Shown here in pieces: positions 38,217-48,712 of a DNA stretch of 64,000 nucleotides. The number at the start of each line of letters is the position of its first letter. Positions within the stretch are counted from its first letter, which is position 1. The stretch comes from Brevundimonas lutea. GTDB taxonomy: Bacteria > Pseudomonadota > Alphaproteobacteria > Caulobacterales > Caulobacteraceae. Where the stretch lies: assembly GCF_003704105.1 (NCBI RefSeq), contig NZ_QUOQ01000002.1, positions 620,001-684,000 of the forward strand, in the 5' to 3' direction. The notes below the pieces were generated by a model. The model saw only the letters and a list, made by a program, of their open reading frames with translations, did not search any database and was not told where the DNA came from. The position numbers and the translations under genes are program-made.

Positions 38217-40910
38217 ATGTCCCATACTCGTTGCGCGCTGCTGGCCGGCAGCGCCCTGACCCTCGTCCTCGCCTCAAGCCCTGCAATGGCCCAGCAGGCC
38301 GCGCCGCCGGCCGCGCCCGATCGGGAGGTCGAGCAGGATGACGACCGCGACGTCACCACCCTGGACGAGGTGGTGGTCACCGTCGAACGACGTGAGCAGA
38401 GCCTTCAGAACTACGCCGGCACCGCCGTGGCGTTGTCAGGCGATGATCTGGCCAAGGTCGGGGTGCAGGACCTGACCGACCTGGAGGGCCGGGTGCCCGG
38501 TCTGTCGATCGCCAATAACCAGGGCAATATCGAGGTTTGGATCCGCGGCATCGGCTCGTCGAACAATACGGAGCTCGGCGACCCCGCGGCCGCCACCCAT
38601 CTGGACGGCGTCTATCTGCCGCGCCCCAACGGCATCGGCTCGGCCTTCTTCGACATCAACCGGGTCGAGGTGAACGTGGGGCCGCAGGGCACGCTGCGCG
38701 GTCGCAACGCCACCGCCGGCACGGTCAACATCATCTCCTGGCGTCCGGGTCTGGGGGTCTATGACGCCGAGGTCGAGGCCGAGATCGGCAACTACGACCA
38801 CCGCGCCCTGCGCGGCATGCTCAACATCCCGATCGGCGATCAGGCGGCGATCCGTCTCGCCGGCTACGGCATGAGCCACGACAGCTATTACGAGAATGTC
38901 GGACCGGTGCAGGGCATCGACGTCGCCGAGGCGGAGGACAACTACGCCGGCCGCGCCCAATTCCTCTACGAACCCACCGAGCGGCTTTCGATTCTGCTGG
39001 CCGCCGATTACGTCCACGAGACCGGCACCGGCTACACCGGCACCAACTACGCCCAGCCCCTGGCCAACGGCATCTCGCCCGACGACATCGACGATCCGCG
39101 CCGGGTGATCGCGCGCGGCATCACGCCAGATCTGGACACCAAGCACTGGGGCGTGCGCGCCAACCTCCTCTACGACGGCGACGCCTTCGACGTGGAGTAC
39201 ACCGGAAGCTACCGCGACCTGGTGTATGATTACGAGGCCACCACGCCGTTCGGTCCGTCCTACGACGGCGTCTTGGACGATCTCGCCGGCGATCGCCCGC
39301 TGGACGAGGTGCTCGACAATTTCTCCCGCTTCCAGTTCATCACCGACTCGGAAAGCACGGTCCATGAACTCCGTTTCTTCGACAATGAAGGCCCCCTGAT
39401 CTGGAGCGCGGGCGGCTTCTACATGCGCGAGGACCAGTACTCGTTCCTGGCTTCGACCGGCGACCGGGGCCTGTTCTTCCAGGGCATCGAATTCAACGTG
39501 CCGGACATGGACACCCAGAGCTTCGCCTTCTACGGCGACCTGACCTACGAGGTCACCGACCGCTTCCGCTATTCCGTCGGCCTTCGATACACCAATGACG
39601 AGAAGGAGCGGCGCGGCGTGGCGGCTCGCTACGGCTTCGCCATCGGCGGAGATGGCTTCTCCTGCTGCGGCGGCGTCCGAGTGGGCACCGAGGGCTTCGA
39701 GTTCGCCGGTCGCGGCCGGACCATCTTCAACCCCGACACCAACGGTGACGGGACCATCTCCGAGCAGGAGATCCTCGACTTCTATTTCAACGGCGTGGCT
39801 CAGTTCGGCGCGCGCGACAACGTCGACGACATCTTCGCGGGCGGCCCGGTGCCGGGCGGCGCCGAGAACCGTCCCGACTGCCTAGACACCATCACCGGCG
39901 ACTTCTTCGTCTGCCCGGCCGACGGCAAGTTCTCGTTCGCCGTGCCCTTCACCGGCCAGATCTTCCAGCAGGTGGGCGACATGCAGGCCGACTTCGTCGA
40001 CTGGCGCCTCAGGGCCGAATACGACATCACCGACGACAACCTAGTCTATGGACTGATCGCCACGGGCAACAAGTCGGGCGGGTTCAACGACAACATCGGC
40101 AACGCCGGCGTCGCCCCGACCTACGATCCCGAGACCGTCACTCTCTTCGAGATCGGCTCCAAGAACGAATTCTGGGTCGGCGACTACCGCGCTCGCCTGA
40201 ACGCCTCGCTGTTCTATAACGACTACGAGGACCAGGTTCTGACCTCTCTGCTGTCGGTGGCCCAGATCGTCGAATTCCTGGGCGGGCCTCAGAACATCCC
40301 GATCCCGCCGGACACCTCGCTGGCCCTGGTCATCAGCTATTCCTACAACGCCGCCTCGTCGCGGATTTACGGGGCCCAGATCGATGGCGGCATCGATCTG
40401 CCCTACAACTTCGGTCTGGATTTCACCGCCCTGTTTCTGGAGGCGGAGGTGGTCGAGGCCGAGCCGATCCAGGACTTCCGCTTCCAAGCCGACGTCTCAC
40501 CGGCCGAGGCCATCTTCCGCTCGATCGACGGCAAACGCCTGCCACGCACCCCGGAGCTGCAACTGAACACCAGCCTCAGCCAGGCGATCCCGACATCCTT
40601 TGGCCAGGCCGACTGGGTCGTTTCCGCCGGCTACCGCTCGTCGCAGTACATGACCATCTTCAACGGCGAGGATTTCCTGTTCCCCAACGCGCCGCGCATG
40701 CGTCTGCGCGACAAGGTCGAGGGCTACTGGACCCTTGATGTCGGCGCCGGTCTGACCTTCGGTCCCGAGGATCAGTACCGGTTCGAGGTCTACGGCAACA
40801 ACCTGACCGAGGCGGTCAACGAGGCGGCGATCATCATCACCGAGTTCGACAACACCCGCTTCTTCACCCGCCCGCGCACCTACGGCGCAAGGCTCCGGGT
40901 CAGCTTCTGA
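38217..40910 (+). CDS. TonB-dependent receptor, probably for oligosaccharides
   Basis: An 897-residue outer-membrane receptor. The signal peptide (MSHTRCALLAGSALTLVLAS..., cleaved after MAQ near 26) is followed by a TonB-box-like DEVVVTVERREQSLQ, a plug (VPGLSIANNQGNIEVWIRGIGSSNNT, GPQGTLRGRNATAGTVNI) and a barrel ending in RLRVSF. Unusually, residues 507-518 read DTNGDGTISEQE, a complete EF-hand calcium loop in a probable extracellular loop. GGGAGG precedes ATG 38217. Flanked by a LacI regulator and a GH3 beta-glucosidase, it most likely imports glucoside oligomers. The sugar itself cannot be named. Confidence 0.94.
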   Translation: MSHTRCALLAGSALTLVLASSPAMAQQAAPPAAPDREVEQDDDRDVTTLDEVVVTVERREQSLQNYAGTAVALSGDDLAKVGVQDLTDLEGRVPGLSIANNQGNIEVWIRGIGSSNNTELGDPAAATHLDGVYLPRPNGIGSAFFDINRVEVNVGPQGTLRGRNATAGTVNIISWRPGLGVYDAEVEAEIGNYDHRALRGMLNIPIGDQAAIRLAGYGMSHDSYYENVGPVQGIDVAEAEDNYAGRAQFLYEPTERLSILLAADYVHETGTGYTGTNYAQPLANGISPDDIDDPRRVIARGITPDLDTKHWGVRANLLYDGDAFDVEYTGSYRDLVYDYEATTPFGPSYDGVLDDLAGDRPLDEVLDNFSRFQFITDSESTVHELRFFDNEGPLIWSAGGFYMREDQYSFLASTGDRGLFFQGIEFNVPDMDTQSFAFYGDLTYEVTDRFRYSVGLRYTNDEKERRGVAARYGFAIGGDGFSCCGGVRVGTEGFEFAGRGRTIFNPDTNGDGTISEQEILDFYFNGVAQFGARDNVDDIFAGGPVPGGAENRPDCLDTITGDFFVCPADGKFSFAVPFTGQIFQQVGDMQADFVDWRLRAEYDITDDNLVYGLIATGNKSGGFNDNIGNAGVAPTYDPETVTLFEIGSKNEFWVGDYRARLNASLFYNDYEDQVLTSLLSVAQIVEFLGGPQNIPIPPDTSLALVISYSYNAASSRIYGAQIDGGIDLPYNFGLDFTALFLEAEVVEAEPIQDFRFQADVSPAEAIFRSIDGKRLPRTPELQLNTSLSQAIPTSFGQADWVVSAGYRSSQYMTIFNGEDFLFPNAPRMRLRDKVEGYWTLDVGAGLTFGPEDQYRFEVYGNNLTEAVNEAAIIITEFDNTRFFTRPRTYGARLRVSF

Positions 40911-40914
40911 GGTC

Positions 40915-40951
40915 GCTTTCCTCCCCGTCGCGCAGCGATGGGGAGGAAAGC
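40915..40951. terminator. Bidirectional hairpin between convergent receptor and GH3 genes
   Basis: GCTTTCCTCCCC at 40915-40926 has its exact complement at 40940-40951 with a 13-base loop. It sits between the receptor stop (40910) and the GH3 stop (40955). A perfect 12-base stem with a purine/pyrimidine bias is a plausible two-way terminator, though no long T run follows. Confidence 0.6.
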
Positions 40952-40954
40952 CGT

Positions 40955-43243
40955 CTACCGCTCCAGCCTGAACCGCACCGGCTCGCCCACCTCGGCAGAG
41001 GGGGCCAGCCACAGGTCGAACTCGCCCGGCTCGACGGTCCATTCCAGGTCGCGGCCCACGAACAGAAGCTGCTCGCGTCGCAGGGTGAAGCGCACGGTCT
41101 CGGTGGCGCCCGGCGCGATTTCGATCCGCTTGAAATCCTTCAGCAGCTGGCGCGGCTGGGTCATGGTGGCGACGCGGTCGCGGATATAGAGCTGCACCAC
41201 CTCGGAGGCCGCGCGGCGGCCGGTGTTGGTAACCTGGACCGACACCTCCAGCGACCCGTCCCACGGCAGAACGCCGCCGCCTACGCTCGGCGCGCCATAG
41301 GTCACCGCGCCATAGGTCAGGCCATGGCCGAACGGATAGAGCGGCGCGTGTCCGACCTCGCGAAACTGGGCCTTGTACCCCTCGTCGCGCGACGAGGCGG
41401 GGCGCCCGGTGGTCTTGCGGCTGTAGTAGAAGGGCTGCTGGCCCGACAGCTGGGGAAAGCTGACCGGCAAGCGGCCGTCCGGGGCGTGGTCGCCGAATAC
41501 GATGTCGGCTACCGACCGACCCATCTCCGACCCCAGGAACCAGGTGACCAGGATCGCCGGGGCGTCCCGCACCGCGCCGGACAGCTCCAACGCCCGGCCG
41601 TTCCTGAGCAGCACCACGACCGGCTTGCCCGTGGCGGCCACCGCCTCGGCCAGGGCCTGCTGGGGCGGGGGCACGACGATGTCGGCGCGGGATTGGGCCT
41701 CGGCCGACATGCCCTGGCTCTCGCCGAGGGCCAGAACCACGATGTCGGCCGCGCGGGCGGCGGCGACCGCCGCCTCGATGCCGCCGTCGAGCGCCTCTTC
41801 GACGCCCGAGCCCTCGACCACGGTCAGCAGGGACGGGTCGGTCATGGCCTCGCGGAAACCCTGTTCGACCGACACACGCTTGGACTCGTCGCCCCAGATC
41901 GTCCAGGGGCCGAAAACATCCAGGCTGGGGCCGAACGGGCCGATCAGGGCGATGCGTTTGCCCGACTTGGGCAGGGGCAGCAGACCGCCGTCGTTCTTGA
42001 GCATCACCACAGAGCGGCGCCCGGCCTCGCGCGCCAGGGCGTAGTGTTCGGCCGTGCCGACCTCGCGACGTTCGCGCTCCACGCTGGTCCCGCGATAGGG
42101 ATCGTCGAACAGTCCGAGCGCCGCCTTGACCGACAGCACGCGGCGCACCGCCCGGTCCACAACCGCCATCGGCACGTCGCCCGAGGCGACCAGGTCGGGG
42201 ATGTGTTCCAGATACAGGCCCGACACCATGCTCATGTCGACCCCGGCCAGCAGGGCGATGCGCGCCGCGTCGCGGCCGTCAGCGGCGAAGCCGTGGGCGA
42301 TCAGCTCCTGCTCGGAGGTGTAGTCCGAGACCACGAAGCCCTCGAAGCCCCACTCGCCGCGCAGCAGCTCGGTCAGCAGCCATTCGTTGCCGGTGGCGGG
42401 AATGCCGTTGATGTCGTTGAAGGCGCTCATCGTCGACAGGGCGCCGGCCTCGAACGCGGCCTTGAAGGGCGGCAGATAGACCTCCTTCAGCTGGGCCTCG
42501 GACATGTCGACGGTGTTGTAGTCCAGCCCCGCCTCGGCCGCGCCATAGGCGGCGATGTGCTTGGGCGTGGCCAGCAGCGCCTGCGGGTCGGCCAGACCGC
42601 GCTCGCCCTGGAAACCGCGCGTGCGGGCCACCGACATCAGATTGTTCAGCAGCACGTCCTCGCCCGCGCCCTCGACGACGCGGCCCCAGCGCTGGTCGCG
42701 GCCGACATCGACCATGGGGGCGTAGGTCTGGTGGATGGCCGAGGCCGCGCCCTCGACCGCCGCCGCCCGGGCGGTGCGATAGGCCAGGTCGGTGTCCCAG
42801 CTGGACGCCTCGGCCAGGGGCACGGGGAAGACGGTGAACAGGCCGTGGATGATGTCGGCGGCGAACAGCAGCGGAATCTTCAGGCGCGATTCCTCGACCG
42901 CGATACGCTGGATCTCGCGGCCGGTCTCGGCCCCGACGCCGTTGAATAGGTTGCCGATGCGCCCGGCCCGGATCTCGGCGGCGACCCGCGCGGGATCACC
43001 CTCGCCGTCGGTCGGATTGACGCTCTGCGGGCGGAAACGGAAGGGGTCGTTCAGCAGGTTCAGCTGGCCGGCCTTCTCCTCGATCGTCATGGCCGCGATC
43101 AGCTGCTCGATGCGGGCCGCGTGGGGCAGCGCCTGCCCCCAGGCGATCCGGGGCGCGGCGACCACGGCGGCGCCCCCGAACAGGGCGGTAGCCAGCAGGC
43201 GGCGGCGCGTGGCGCCGAGCGGCGGGGTGGCGTCGTGGGGCAT
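40955..43243 (-). CDS. Glycoside hydrolase family 3 beta-glucosidase (BglX-like), Tat-exported
   Basis: A 762-residue periplasmic exo-beta-glucosidase. The N-terminus carries a twin-arginine-type signal (TRRRLLATALFGGAAVVAAPRIAWG). The (alpha/beta)8 domain has MTIEEKAGQLNLL, PMVDVGRDQRWGRVVEGAGEDV, KHIAAYGAAEAGLDYNTVDMSE and the nucleophile D307 in GFVVSDYTSE. The second alpha/beta sandwich (LIGPFGPSLDVFGPW, VVLALGESQGMSAEAQSR) and the C-terminal fibronectin III-like domain are complete. It converges on the receptor gene. A LacI-type operator lies 46 bases upstream of its start, suggesting joint control with the receptor. Confidence 0.95.
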   Translation of the reverse strand: MPHDATPPLGATRRRLLATALFGGAAVVAAPRIAWGQALPHAARIEQLIAAMTIEEKAGQLNLLNDPFRFRPQSVNPTDGEGDPARVAAEIRAGRIGNLFNGVGAETGREIQRIAVEESRLKIPLLFAADIIHGLFTVFPVPLAEASSWDTDLAYRTARAAAVEGAASAIHQTYAPMVDVGRDQRWGRVVEGAGEDVLLNNLMSVARTRGFQGERGLADPQALLATPKHIAAYGAAEAGLDYNTVDMSEAQLKEVYLPPFKAAFEAGALSTMSAFNDINGIPATGNEWLLTELLRGEWGFEGFVVSDYTSEQELIAHGFAADGRDAARIALLAGVDMSMVSGLYLEHIPDLVASGDVPMAVVDRAVRRVLSVKAALGLFDDPYRGTSVERERREVGTAEHYALAREAGRRSVVMLKNDGGLLPLPKSGKRIALIGPFGPSLDVFGPWTIWGDESKRVSVEQGFREAMTDPSLLTVVEGSGVEEALDGGIEAAVAAARAADIVVLALGESQGMSAEAQSRADIVVPPPQQALAEAVAATGKPVVVLLRNGRALELSGAVRDAPAILVTWFLGSEMGRSVADIVFGDHAPDGRLPVSFPQLSGQQPFYYSRKTTGRPASSRDEGYKAQFREVGHAPLYPFGHGLTYGAVTYGAPSVGGGVLPWDGSLEVSVQVTNTGRRAASEVVQLYIRDRVATMTQPRQLLKDFKRIEIAPGATETVRFTLRREQLLFVGRDLEWTVEPGEFDLWLAPSAEVGEPVRFRLER

Positions 43244-43288
43244 GGAAGGCGTCTCCGGCTGTCGTCCTGACGGCGATCTTGGGCTCAG

Positions 43289-43302
43289 TGAAACCGATTA
43301 CA
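43289..43302. promoter_or_regulatory. LacI-type operator upstream of the GH3 beta-glucosidase
   Basis: TGAAACCGATTACA fits the symmetric LacI/GalR-family pattern TGNAANCGNTTNCA exactly. It lies 46-59 bases upstream of the GH3 start, in the promoter position. It is related to but not identical with the pair upstream of the receptor, sharing the central CG and outer TG/CA. Confidence 0.6.
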
Positions 43303-43404
43303 CAGGGGCGGGGGTCGGGGCGACCCGGCGAATGGTCACGCTCGGTTTCTGCGCCGCCGACCGACGGTCGAGACAAGCGGCACGCTTCCGCCTAAGCAAT
43401 CAAG

Positions 43405-44076
43405 ATGCCCCTGACGCTGTGGAGCCTGATCGCCGTCGCCCTGGCCCTGCCGGTCGGGCTGACGCTGGCGTGGCTGTCGTACCAACTGCCGCGCTGGATT
43501 CCCGGCGAAGATCCGCCGCCGGAGGAAACCACGACCCGGCGCCGCGGCCGCTGGCTGGGATTGCCGCTGGCCTGCCTCGGCGTGGCGTTATGGGCTGCCG
43601 CGCACCACGACGGCGAGGGAGCGGCCTTGCTAACGGCCGCGCTGGGATGGGCGCTGGTCCTCATCGCCACCGTCGACGGCGAGCATTTCTGGCTGCCCGA
43701 CGGCTTCACCCTGCCGCTGATCGGGGCGGGACTGCTGGCCGCCTGGCTGACGGCGCCACAGGAGCTCGTCGCGCGGCTGATCGGGGCCGTCGCTGGCTTC
43801 GTCACCCTCGCTGTCCTGGCTTGGGCCTACCGGCGGGGCAGGGGACGCGAGGGTCTGGGCGGCGGCGATCCGCGCCTGTTCGCGGGGGCCGGCGCCTGGG
43901 TCGGCTGGCTGGGCCTGCCCAGCGTCCTGGTCTGGGCCTCCGCGGCCGCCTTTAGCGTCATCGCCGCCCGCCTGATCGTCCGGCGCAAGGTCAGCGGCGC
44001 GGACCGCCTGCCGTTCGGAGTGTTTCTGGCCGTGGGCTTGTGGCTGACCTGGCTGTATGGCCCGCTCGGAATTTAG
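43405..44076 (+). CDS. A24 prepilin peptidase lacking the N-methyltransferase domain
   Basis: A 223-residue polytopic membrane protease cleaving type IV pilin or type II pseudopilin leaders. The two catalytic aspartates are D91 in TVDGEHFWLPDGFTLPL and D155 in the GGGD motif (LGGGDPRLFAGAGAWVG). At least six hydrophobic helices are visible. Compared with bifunctional PilD/PulO, the long N-terminal methylase region with its CxxC pairs is missing, leaving only about 30 residues and a short loop. It may work in a type II secretion or tad-like system not in this window. It is divergent from the GH3 gene. Confidence 0.86.
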   Translation: MPLTLWSLIAVALALPVGLTLAWLSYQLPRWIPGEDPPPEETTTRRRGRWLGLPLACLGVALWAAAHHDGEGAALLTAALGWALVLIATVDGEHFWLPDGFTLPLIGAGLLAAWLTAPQELVARLIGAVAGFVTLAVLAWAYRRGRGREGLGGGDPRLFAGAGAWVGWLGLPSVLVWASAAAFSVIAARLIVRRKVSGADRLPFGVFLAVGLWLTWLYGPLGI

Positions 44077-44082
44077 GCCGGT

Positions 44083-45428
<1,346 letters not shown>

Positions 45429-45436
45429 CCGACACC

Positions 45437-45470
45437 CCGGCCGCCCGATCCAGGCGGCCGGTTTTCTTTT
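45437..45470 (+). terminator. Terminator-like hairpin between glnB and glnA
   Basis: CCGGCCGCC at 45437-45445 pairs with GGCGGCCGG at 45453-45461, closing a 7-base loop. TTTTCTTTT follows at 45462-45470. It has all features of an intrinsic terminator, placed 27 bases before glnA, so it may lower read-through or process the message. Confidence 0.85.
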
Positions 45471-45497
45471 CCGCCTCCCCGACCAGGAAAGCCCAGA

Positions 45498-46904
45498 ATG
45501 AGCGCCAAGAAGATCCTCGCCGAGATCAAGGACAAGGACGTCCGCTACGTCGATCTCCGCTTCACCGACACGCGCGGCAGGATGCAGCACGTCACCTTCG
45601 ACATCAGCCAGATCGACGAGGACTTCCTGGAGGAGGGGACCATGTTCGACGGCTCCTCCATCGCCGGCTGGAAGGCCATCAATGAAAGCGACATGCTGCT
45701 GAAGCCGGACCTCAGCACCGCCTATGTCGATCCCTTCTACCAGCAGACGACGCTGTTCCTGTTCTGCGATGTGCTGAACCCCGACACGGGCGAGCCCTAC
45801 AACCGCGACAGCCGCTCCATGGCCAAGAAGGCCCTGGCCTATGTCGAAAGCGCGGGCGTCGGCGACACCGTCTATTTTGGGCCCGAGGCGGAGTTCTTCG
45901 TGTTCGACGACGTGCGCTGGTCCACCGCCGCGCACGAGACCGGCTATGCCTTCGACTCGATCGAGCTGCCGGCCAACACCGGCTCGGAGTATGCCGAGGG
46001 CAACATGGGTCACCGCCCGGGCGCCAAGGGCGGCTATTTCCCGGTCAATCCGGTCGACTCCGGCCAGGACCTGCGCGGCGAGATGCTCAGCGTCATGTCC
46101 GACCTCGGTCTGGAGCCCGAGAAGCACCACCACGAAGTGGCGCCGGCCCAGCACGAGCTGGGGCTGAAGTTCTCGGACTTGCTGACGATGGCCGACCGGC
46201 TGCAGCTCTATAAGTACGTGATCCACAACGTGGCGGCGGCCTACGGCAAGTCAGCGACCTTCATGGCCAAGCCCATGTTCGCCGACAACGGCTCGGGCAT
46301 GCACGTGCACATGTCGATCTGGAAGGACGGCAAGCCGCAGTTCGCGGGCGACAAGTACGCCGGCCTGTCGGAACAGTGCCTGTGGTACATCGGCGGCATC
46401 ATCAAGCACGCCAAGGCCATCAACGCCTTCGCCAACTCGACCACCAACTCCTACAAGCGCCTGGTGCCCGGCTACGAGGCGCCGGTGAAGCTGGCCTATT
46501 CGGCGCGCAACCGCTCGGCCTCGATCCGCATCCCGTGGGTGTCGTCGCCCAAGGCCAAGCGTATCGAGGCGCGCTTCCCCGATCCGATGGGCAATCCCTA
46601 CCTGACCTTCGTGGCGCTGCTGATGGCCGGCCTGGACGGCATCGAGAACCGCATCGATCCGGGCGCCGCCGCCGACAAGAACCTCTATGACCTGCCGCCG
46701 CAGGAGCGCGGATCGATCCCCGAGGTCTGCGGCTCGCTGCGCGAGGCCCTGGAGAATCTCGACAAGGACCGGGCCTTCCTCAAGAAGGGCGGCGTCATGG
46801 ATGATGACTTCATCGACAGCTACATCGCGCTGAAGATGGAGGAGGTGATGCGTCTGCAACTGCATCCCCATCCGGTCGAGTTCGACATGTACTACAGCTG
46901 CTGA
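45498..46904 (+). CDS. glnA: Glutamine synthetase type I
   Basis: A 468-residue dodecameric enzyme making glutamine from glutamate and ammonia. Landmarks are [66 protein letters not shown], the substrate loop [14 protein letters not shown] and the adenylylation site NLYDLPPQE. The latter indicates control by GlnE. Length matches the GSI-beta class. AGGAAAG lies about 8-14 bases before ATG 45498. A terminator follows. Confidence 0.98.
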   Translation: MSAKKILAEIKDKDVRYVDLRFTDTRGRMQHVTFDISQIDEDFLEEGTMFDGSSIAGWKAINESDMLLKPDLSTAYVDPFYQQTTLFLFCDVLNPDTGEPYNRDSRSMAKKALAYVESAGVGDTVYFGPEAEFFVFDDVRWSTAAHETGYAFDSIELPANTGSEYAEGNMGHRPGAKGGYFPVNPVDSGQDLRGEMLSVMSDLGLEPEKHHHEVAPAQHELGLKFSDLLTMADRLQLYKYVIHNVAAAYGKSATFMAKPMFADNGSGMHVHMSIWKDGKPQFAGDKYAGLSEQCLWYIGGIIKHAKAINAFANSTTNSYKRLVPGYEAPVKLAYSARNRSASIRIPWVSSPKAKRIEARFPDPMGNPYLTFVALLMAGLDGIENRIDPGAAADKNLYDLPPQERGSIPEVCGSLREALENLDKDRAFLKKGGVMDDDFIDSYIALKMEEVMRLQLHPHPVEFDMYYSC

Positions 46905-46927
46905 TCGGCCAGCGCTGGACAGAACAA

Positions 46928-46957
46928 GGGCCGGACGAGCGATCGTCCGGCCCCTTT
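46928..46957 (+). terminator. Terminator of glnA
   Basis: An 11-base perfect stem (GGGCCGGACGA at 46928-46938 with its complement at 46943-46953) carries a GCGA tetraloop and is followed by CTTTC. It lies 24 bases after the glnA stop. Confidence 0.87.
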
Positions 46958-46976
46958 CATTTCGATTTGATCGGAC

Positions 46977-47258
46977 CTAGGCGCCCCGGTTCCAGCGATC
47001 CGGATCGCAGCGGTCGTCATCCCGGTCGATATCCCGGACACGCCCGCTGCGGTCGATCTCGATCTCGATTTCGAAATTGTCGGCGGTGCAGCCTTCGATC
47101 TCCCAGCCGTAGTCTTCGGTATCGACGTCCGTAACCCGAGCTATGCCGTTTTCGCGCGCGATTTCGACGGCCCGATCCATCCCGATATCGGCAGGCTGGG
47201 CAAAGGACGCTGCGGCAAGCGAGGCGGCGAGGGCGAAAGAGGTGATCATGATCGGCAT
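46977..47258 (-). CDS. PepSY-like small periplasmic protein
   Basis: A 93-residue protein with signal peptide MPIMITSFALAASLAAASFA. The mature part matches the small PepSY pattern: GMDRAVEIARENGIARVTDVDTEDYGWEIEG, then EIEIEIDRSGRVRDIDRDDD. Two Cys (EGC and RCD) could bridge. PepSY modules often act as peptidase inhibitors or envelope regulators. No operon partner is near. Confidence 0.8.
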   Translation of the reverse strand: MPIMITSFALAASLAAASFAQPADIGMDRAVEIARENGIARVTDVDTEDYGWEIEGCTADNFEIEIEIDRSGRVRDIDRDDDRCDPDRWNRGA

Positions 47259-47319
47259 CCTGAAGTTCGAGACGCCATTTTAACGACCAGCGGTCGCCGG
47301 CGTTGCGGGCGGGACGACA

Positions 47320-47352
47320 TGACGCAGCCCGTGAGGCTGACGGGCTGCGTCA
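47320..47352 (-). terminator. Hairpin downstream of the alpha/beta hydrolase
   Basis: TGACGCAGCCCGT at 47320-47332 is the exact complement of 47340-47352, leaving a 7-base loop. It stands 7 bases past the hydrolase stop on the minus strand. The stem is strong but no T run follows, so termination is probable rather than certain. Confidence 0.6.
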
Positions 47353-47358
47353 CACACG

Positions 47359-48396
47359 TCAGATCGGCAGGATAGCCGTTCCAAACGCACGTTTCAGTTC
47401 GTGCGCGGCGAAGGTCTGGGCGGCCATGGCGTCGGGGACGGCCAGGGCCATGCCGAAGAACTCATGCGTCGAGCCGTGCCAGGTCTTGTGGCGGACATCG
47501 ACGCCGGCGGCCTCCAGCTTGTCGATCAGCTTTTCACCCTCGGTGCGCAGTGGGTCGATCTCGGCCAGGATGACGGTGGTCGAGGGCAGGCCCGACACGT
47601 TCGCGGCGCCCACCACATTGACGCGCGGGTCCTCGGTTTCGGACTCGTCGTTGAAGGTGTGTTTCACGAACCATTCGATCATCGCCTTGTTCAGCGGCTT
47701 GGCCTGGGCGTTCTCGACATAGCTCTCGTTGTCCAGGTCGTTGCCGACCAGCGGATAGACCAGCACCTGGTGCACGGGGGCGGGCAGGCCCTGATCGCGC
47801 GCGGCGATGGAGACATTGATGGCCAGGTTGCCGCCGGCGCTCTCGCCCATCACCGCCACCTTCTGCGGGTCGCCGCCGAAGGTCTGGGCATTCTCCAGCA
47901 CCCACTTGTAGGCGGCCACGGCGTCTTCATGGGCGGCGGGGAACTTGTTCTCGGGTGCCTGGCGATAGTGGACCGACACCACGATGCAGTCGGCCATCTT
48001 GGCCGTGCCGCGCGGGCCGCCGTCGTAGACGTCCAGATCGGCGATGACGAAGCCGCCGCCGTGGAAATAGACGACCACGGGGCTCAGCTTGCCGTCGTCC
48101 TTGTCCTGCTGCGTGCCGTAGAGGCGCGCCTGCAGCGGACCGCCGGGACCGGGAATGGTGAAGTCGCGCGTGGCGACGCCAAGGTCGTCGTTCGGATCGC
48201 GGCCCTGCTCGCTCAGCAGCTTTTTGACAGCGTCCGTCGGCGTCGGCTGGCGGCGGGCCTCTTCGGGGCTCAGGGTCTCGATCGGCTTGGCGCCGAGCTC
48301 GGTCTGCTTGTCGAGGACCTTTTGCATCTGGCCGTCGGCCTTGGCCGGCGAGGTCTTGGGATCATCGTTTCCGAGGATTTTGTCGAGAATAGACAT
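47359..48396 (-). CDS. Alpha/beta hydrolase, hormone-sensitive-lipase family esterase
   Basis: A 345-residue cytosolic esterase. The oxyanion motif HGGGFV follows PVVVYF. The nucleophile Ser is in GESAGGN. The catalytic Asp is probably in AEIDPLRTEG, and His lies in the C-terminal GSTHEFFGM. A helical cap of about 90 residues precedes the core. ATG 48396 is preferred: upstream codons overlap riboswitch-side sequence and show no similarity. It is divergent from the glycine-riboswitch/gcv operon. Likely substrate short acyl esters, unproven. Confidence 0.9.
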   Translation of the reverse strand: MSILDKILGNDDPKTSPAKADGQMQKVLDKQTELGAKPIETLSPEEARRQPTPTDAVKKLLSEQGRDPNDDLGVATRDFTIPGPGGPLQARLYGTQQDKDDGKLSPVVVYFHGGGFVIADLDVYDGGPRGTAKMADCIVVSVHYRQAPENKFPAAHEDAVAAYKWVLENAQTFGGDPQKVAVMGESAGGNLAINVSIAARDQGLPAPVHQVLVYPLVGNDLDNESYVENAQAKPLNKAMIEWFVKHTFNDESETEDPRVNVVGAANVSGLPSTTVILAEIDPLRTEGEKLIDKLEAAGVDVRHKTWHGSTHEFFGMALAVPDAMAAQTFAAHELKRAFGTAILPI

Positions 48397-48499
48397 GGAG
48401 TTGTATCCTGTTGTCGGGGAGGCGACAGAACAACCGCCCAAACCCGGTCCTGTTCCTCCCTTGCTTGACTTCCGGCCGGAGTCGTTCACAGGGTCCGGC

Positions 48500-48712
48500 G
48501 CTCTCGCGGGAGAGATCGGGGCCGTTTCGGCGGGCTCGGAGCCGAAGGCGCAACCGCCCCGGAAACGCTCAGGCAAAAGGACCGCGCGGGCTGAGGATCG
48601 CTGGAAAGTCGCCCTGCCAGTCTGACTGGAATGCGGGCGCGCCGACGGAGCAAGGCCCGGCCATAGTGTCGGCGCCGGAATCTCTCAGGCTTCCCAGACA
48701 GCGGGGGCGCGA
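48500..48712 (+). ncRNA. Tandem glycine riboswitch upstream of gcvT
   Basis: Aptamer 1 (about 48503-48597) shows GGGAGAGAT, GCCGAAGGCGCAA and the conserved CGCTCAGGCAAAAGGAC (48566-48582). Aptamer 2 (about 48600-48708) shows CTGGAAAG, GCCGACGGAGCAAGG (48641-48655), GGAATCTCTCAGGC (48677-48690) and CCAGACAG. Two glycine aptamers in series directly before glycine cleavage genes are the classic arrangement for an on-switch. No obvious terminator lies between aptamer 2 and gcvT, so control may be at translation initiation. It fills most of the 359-base gap 48397-48755. Confidence 0.94.
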
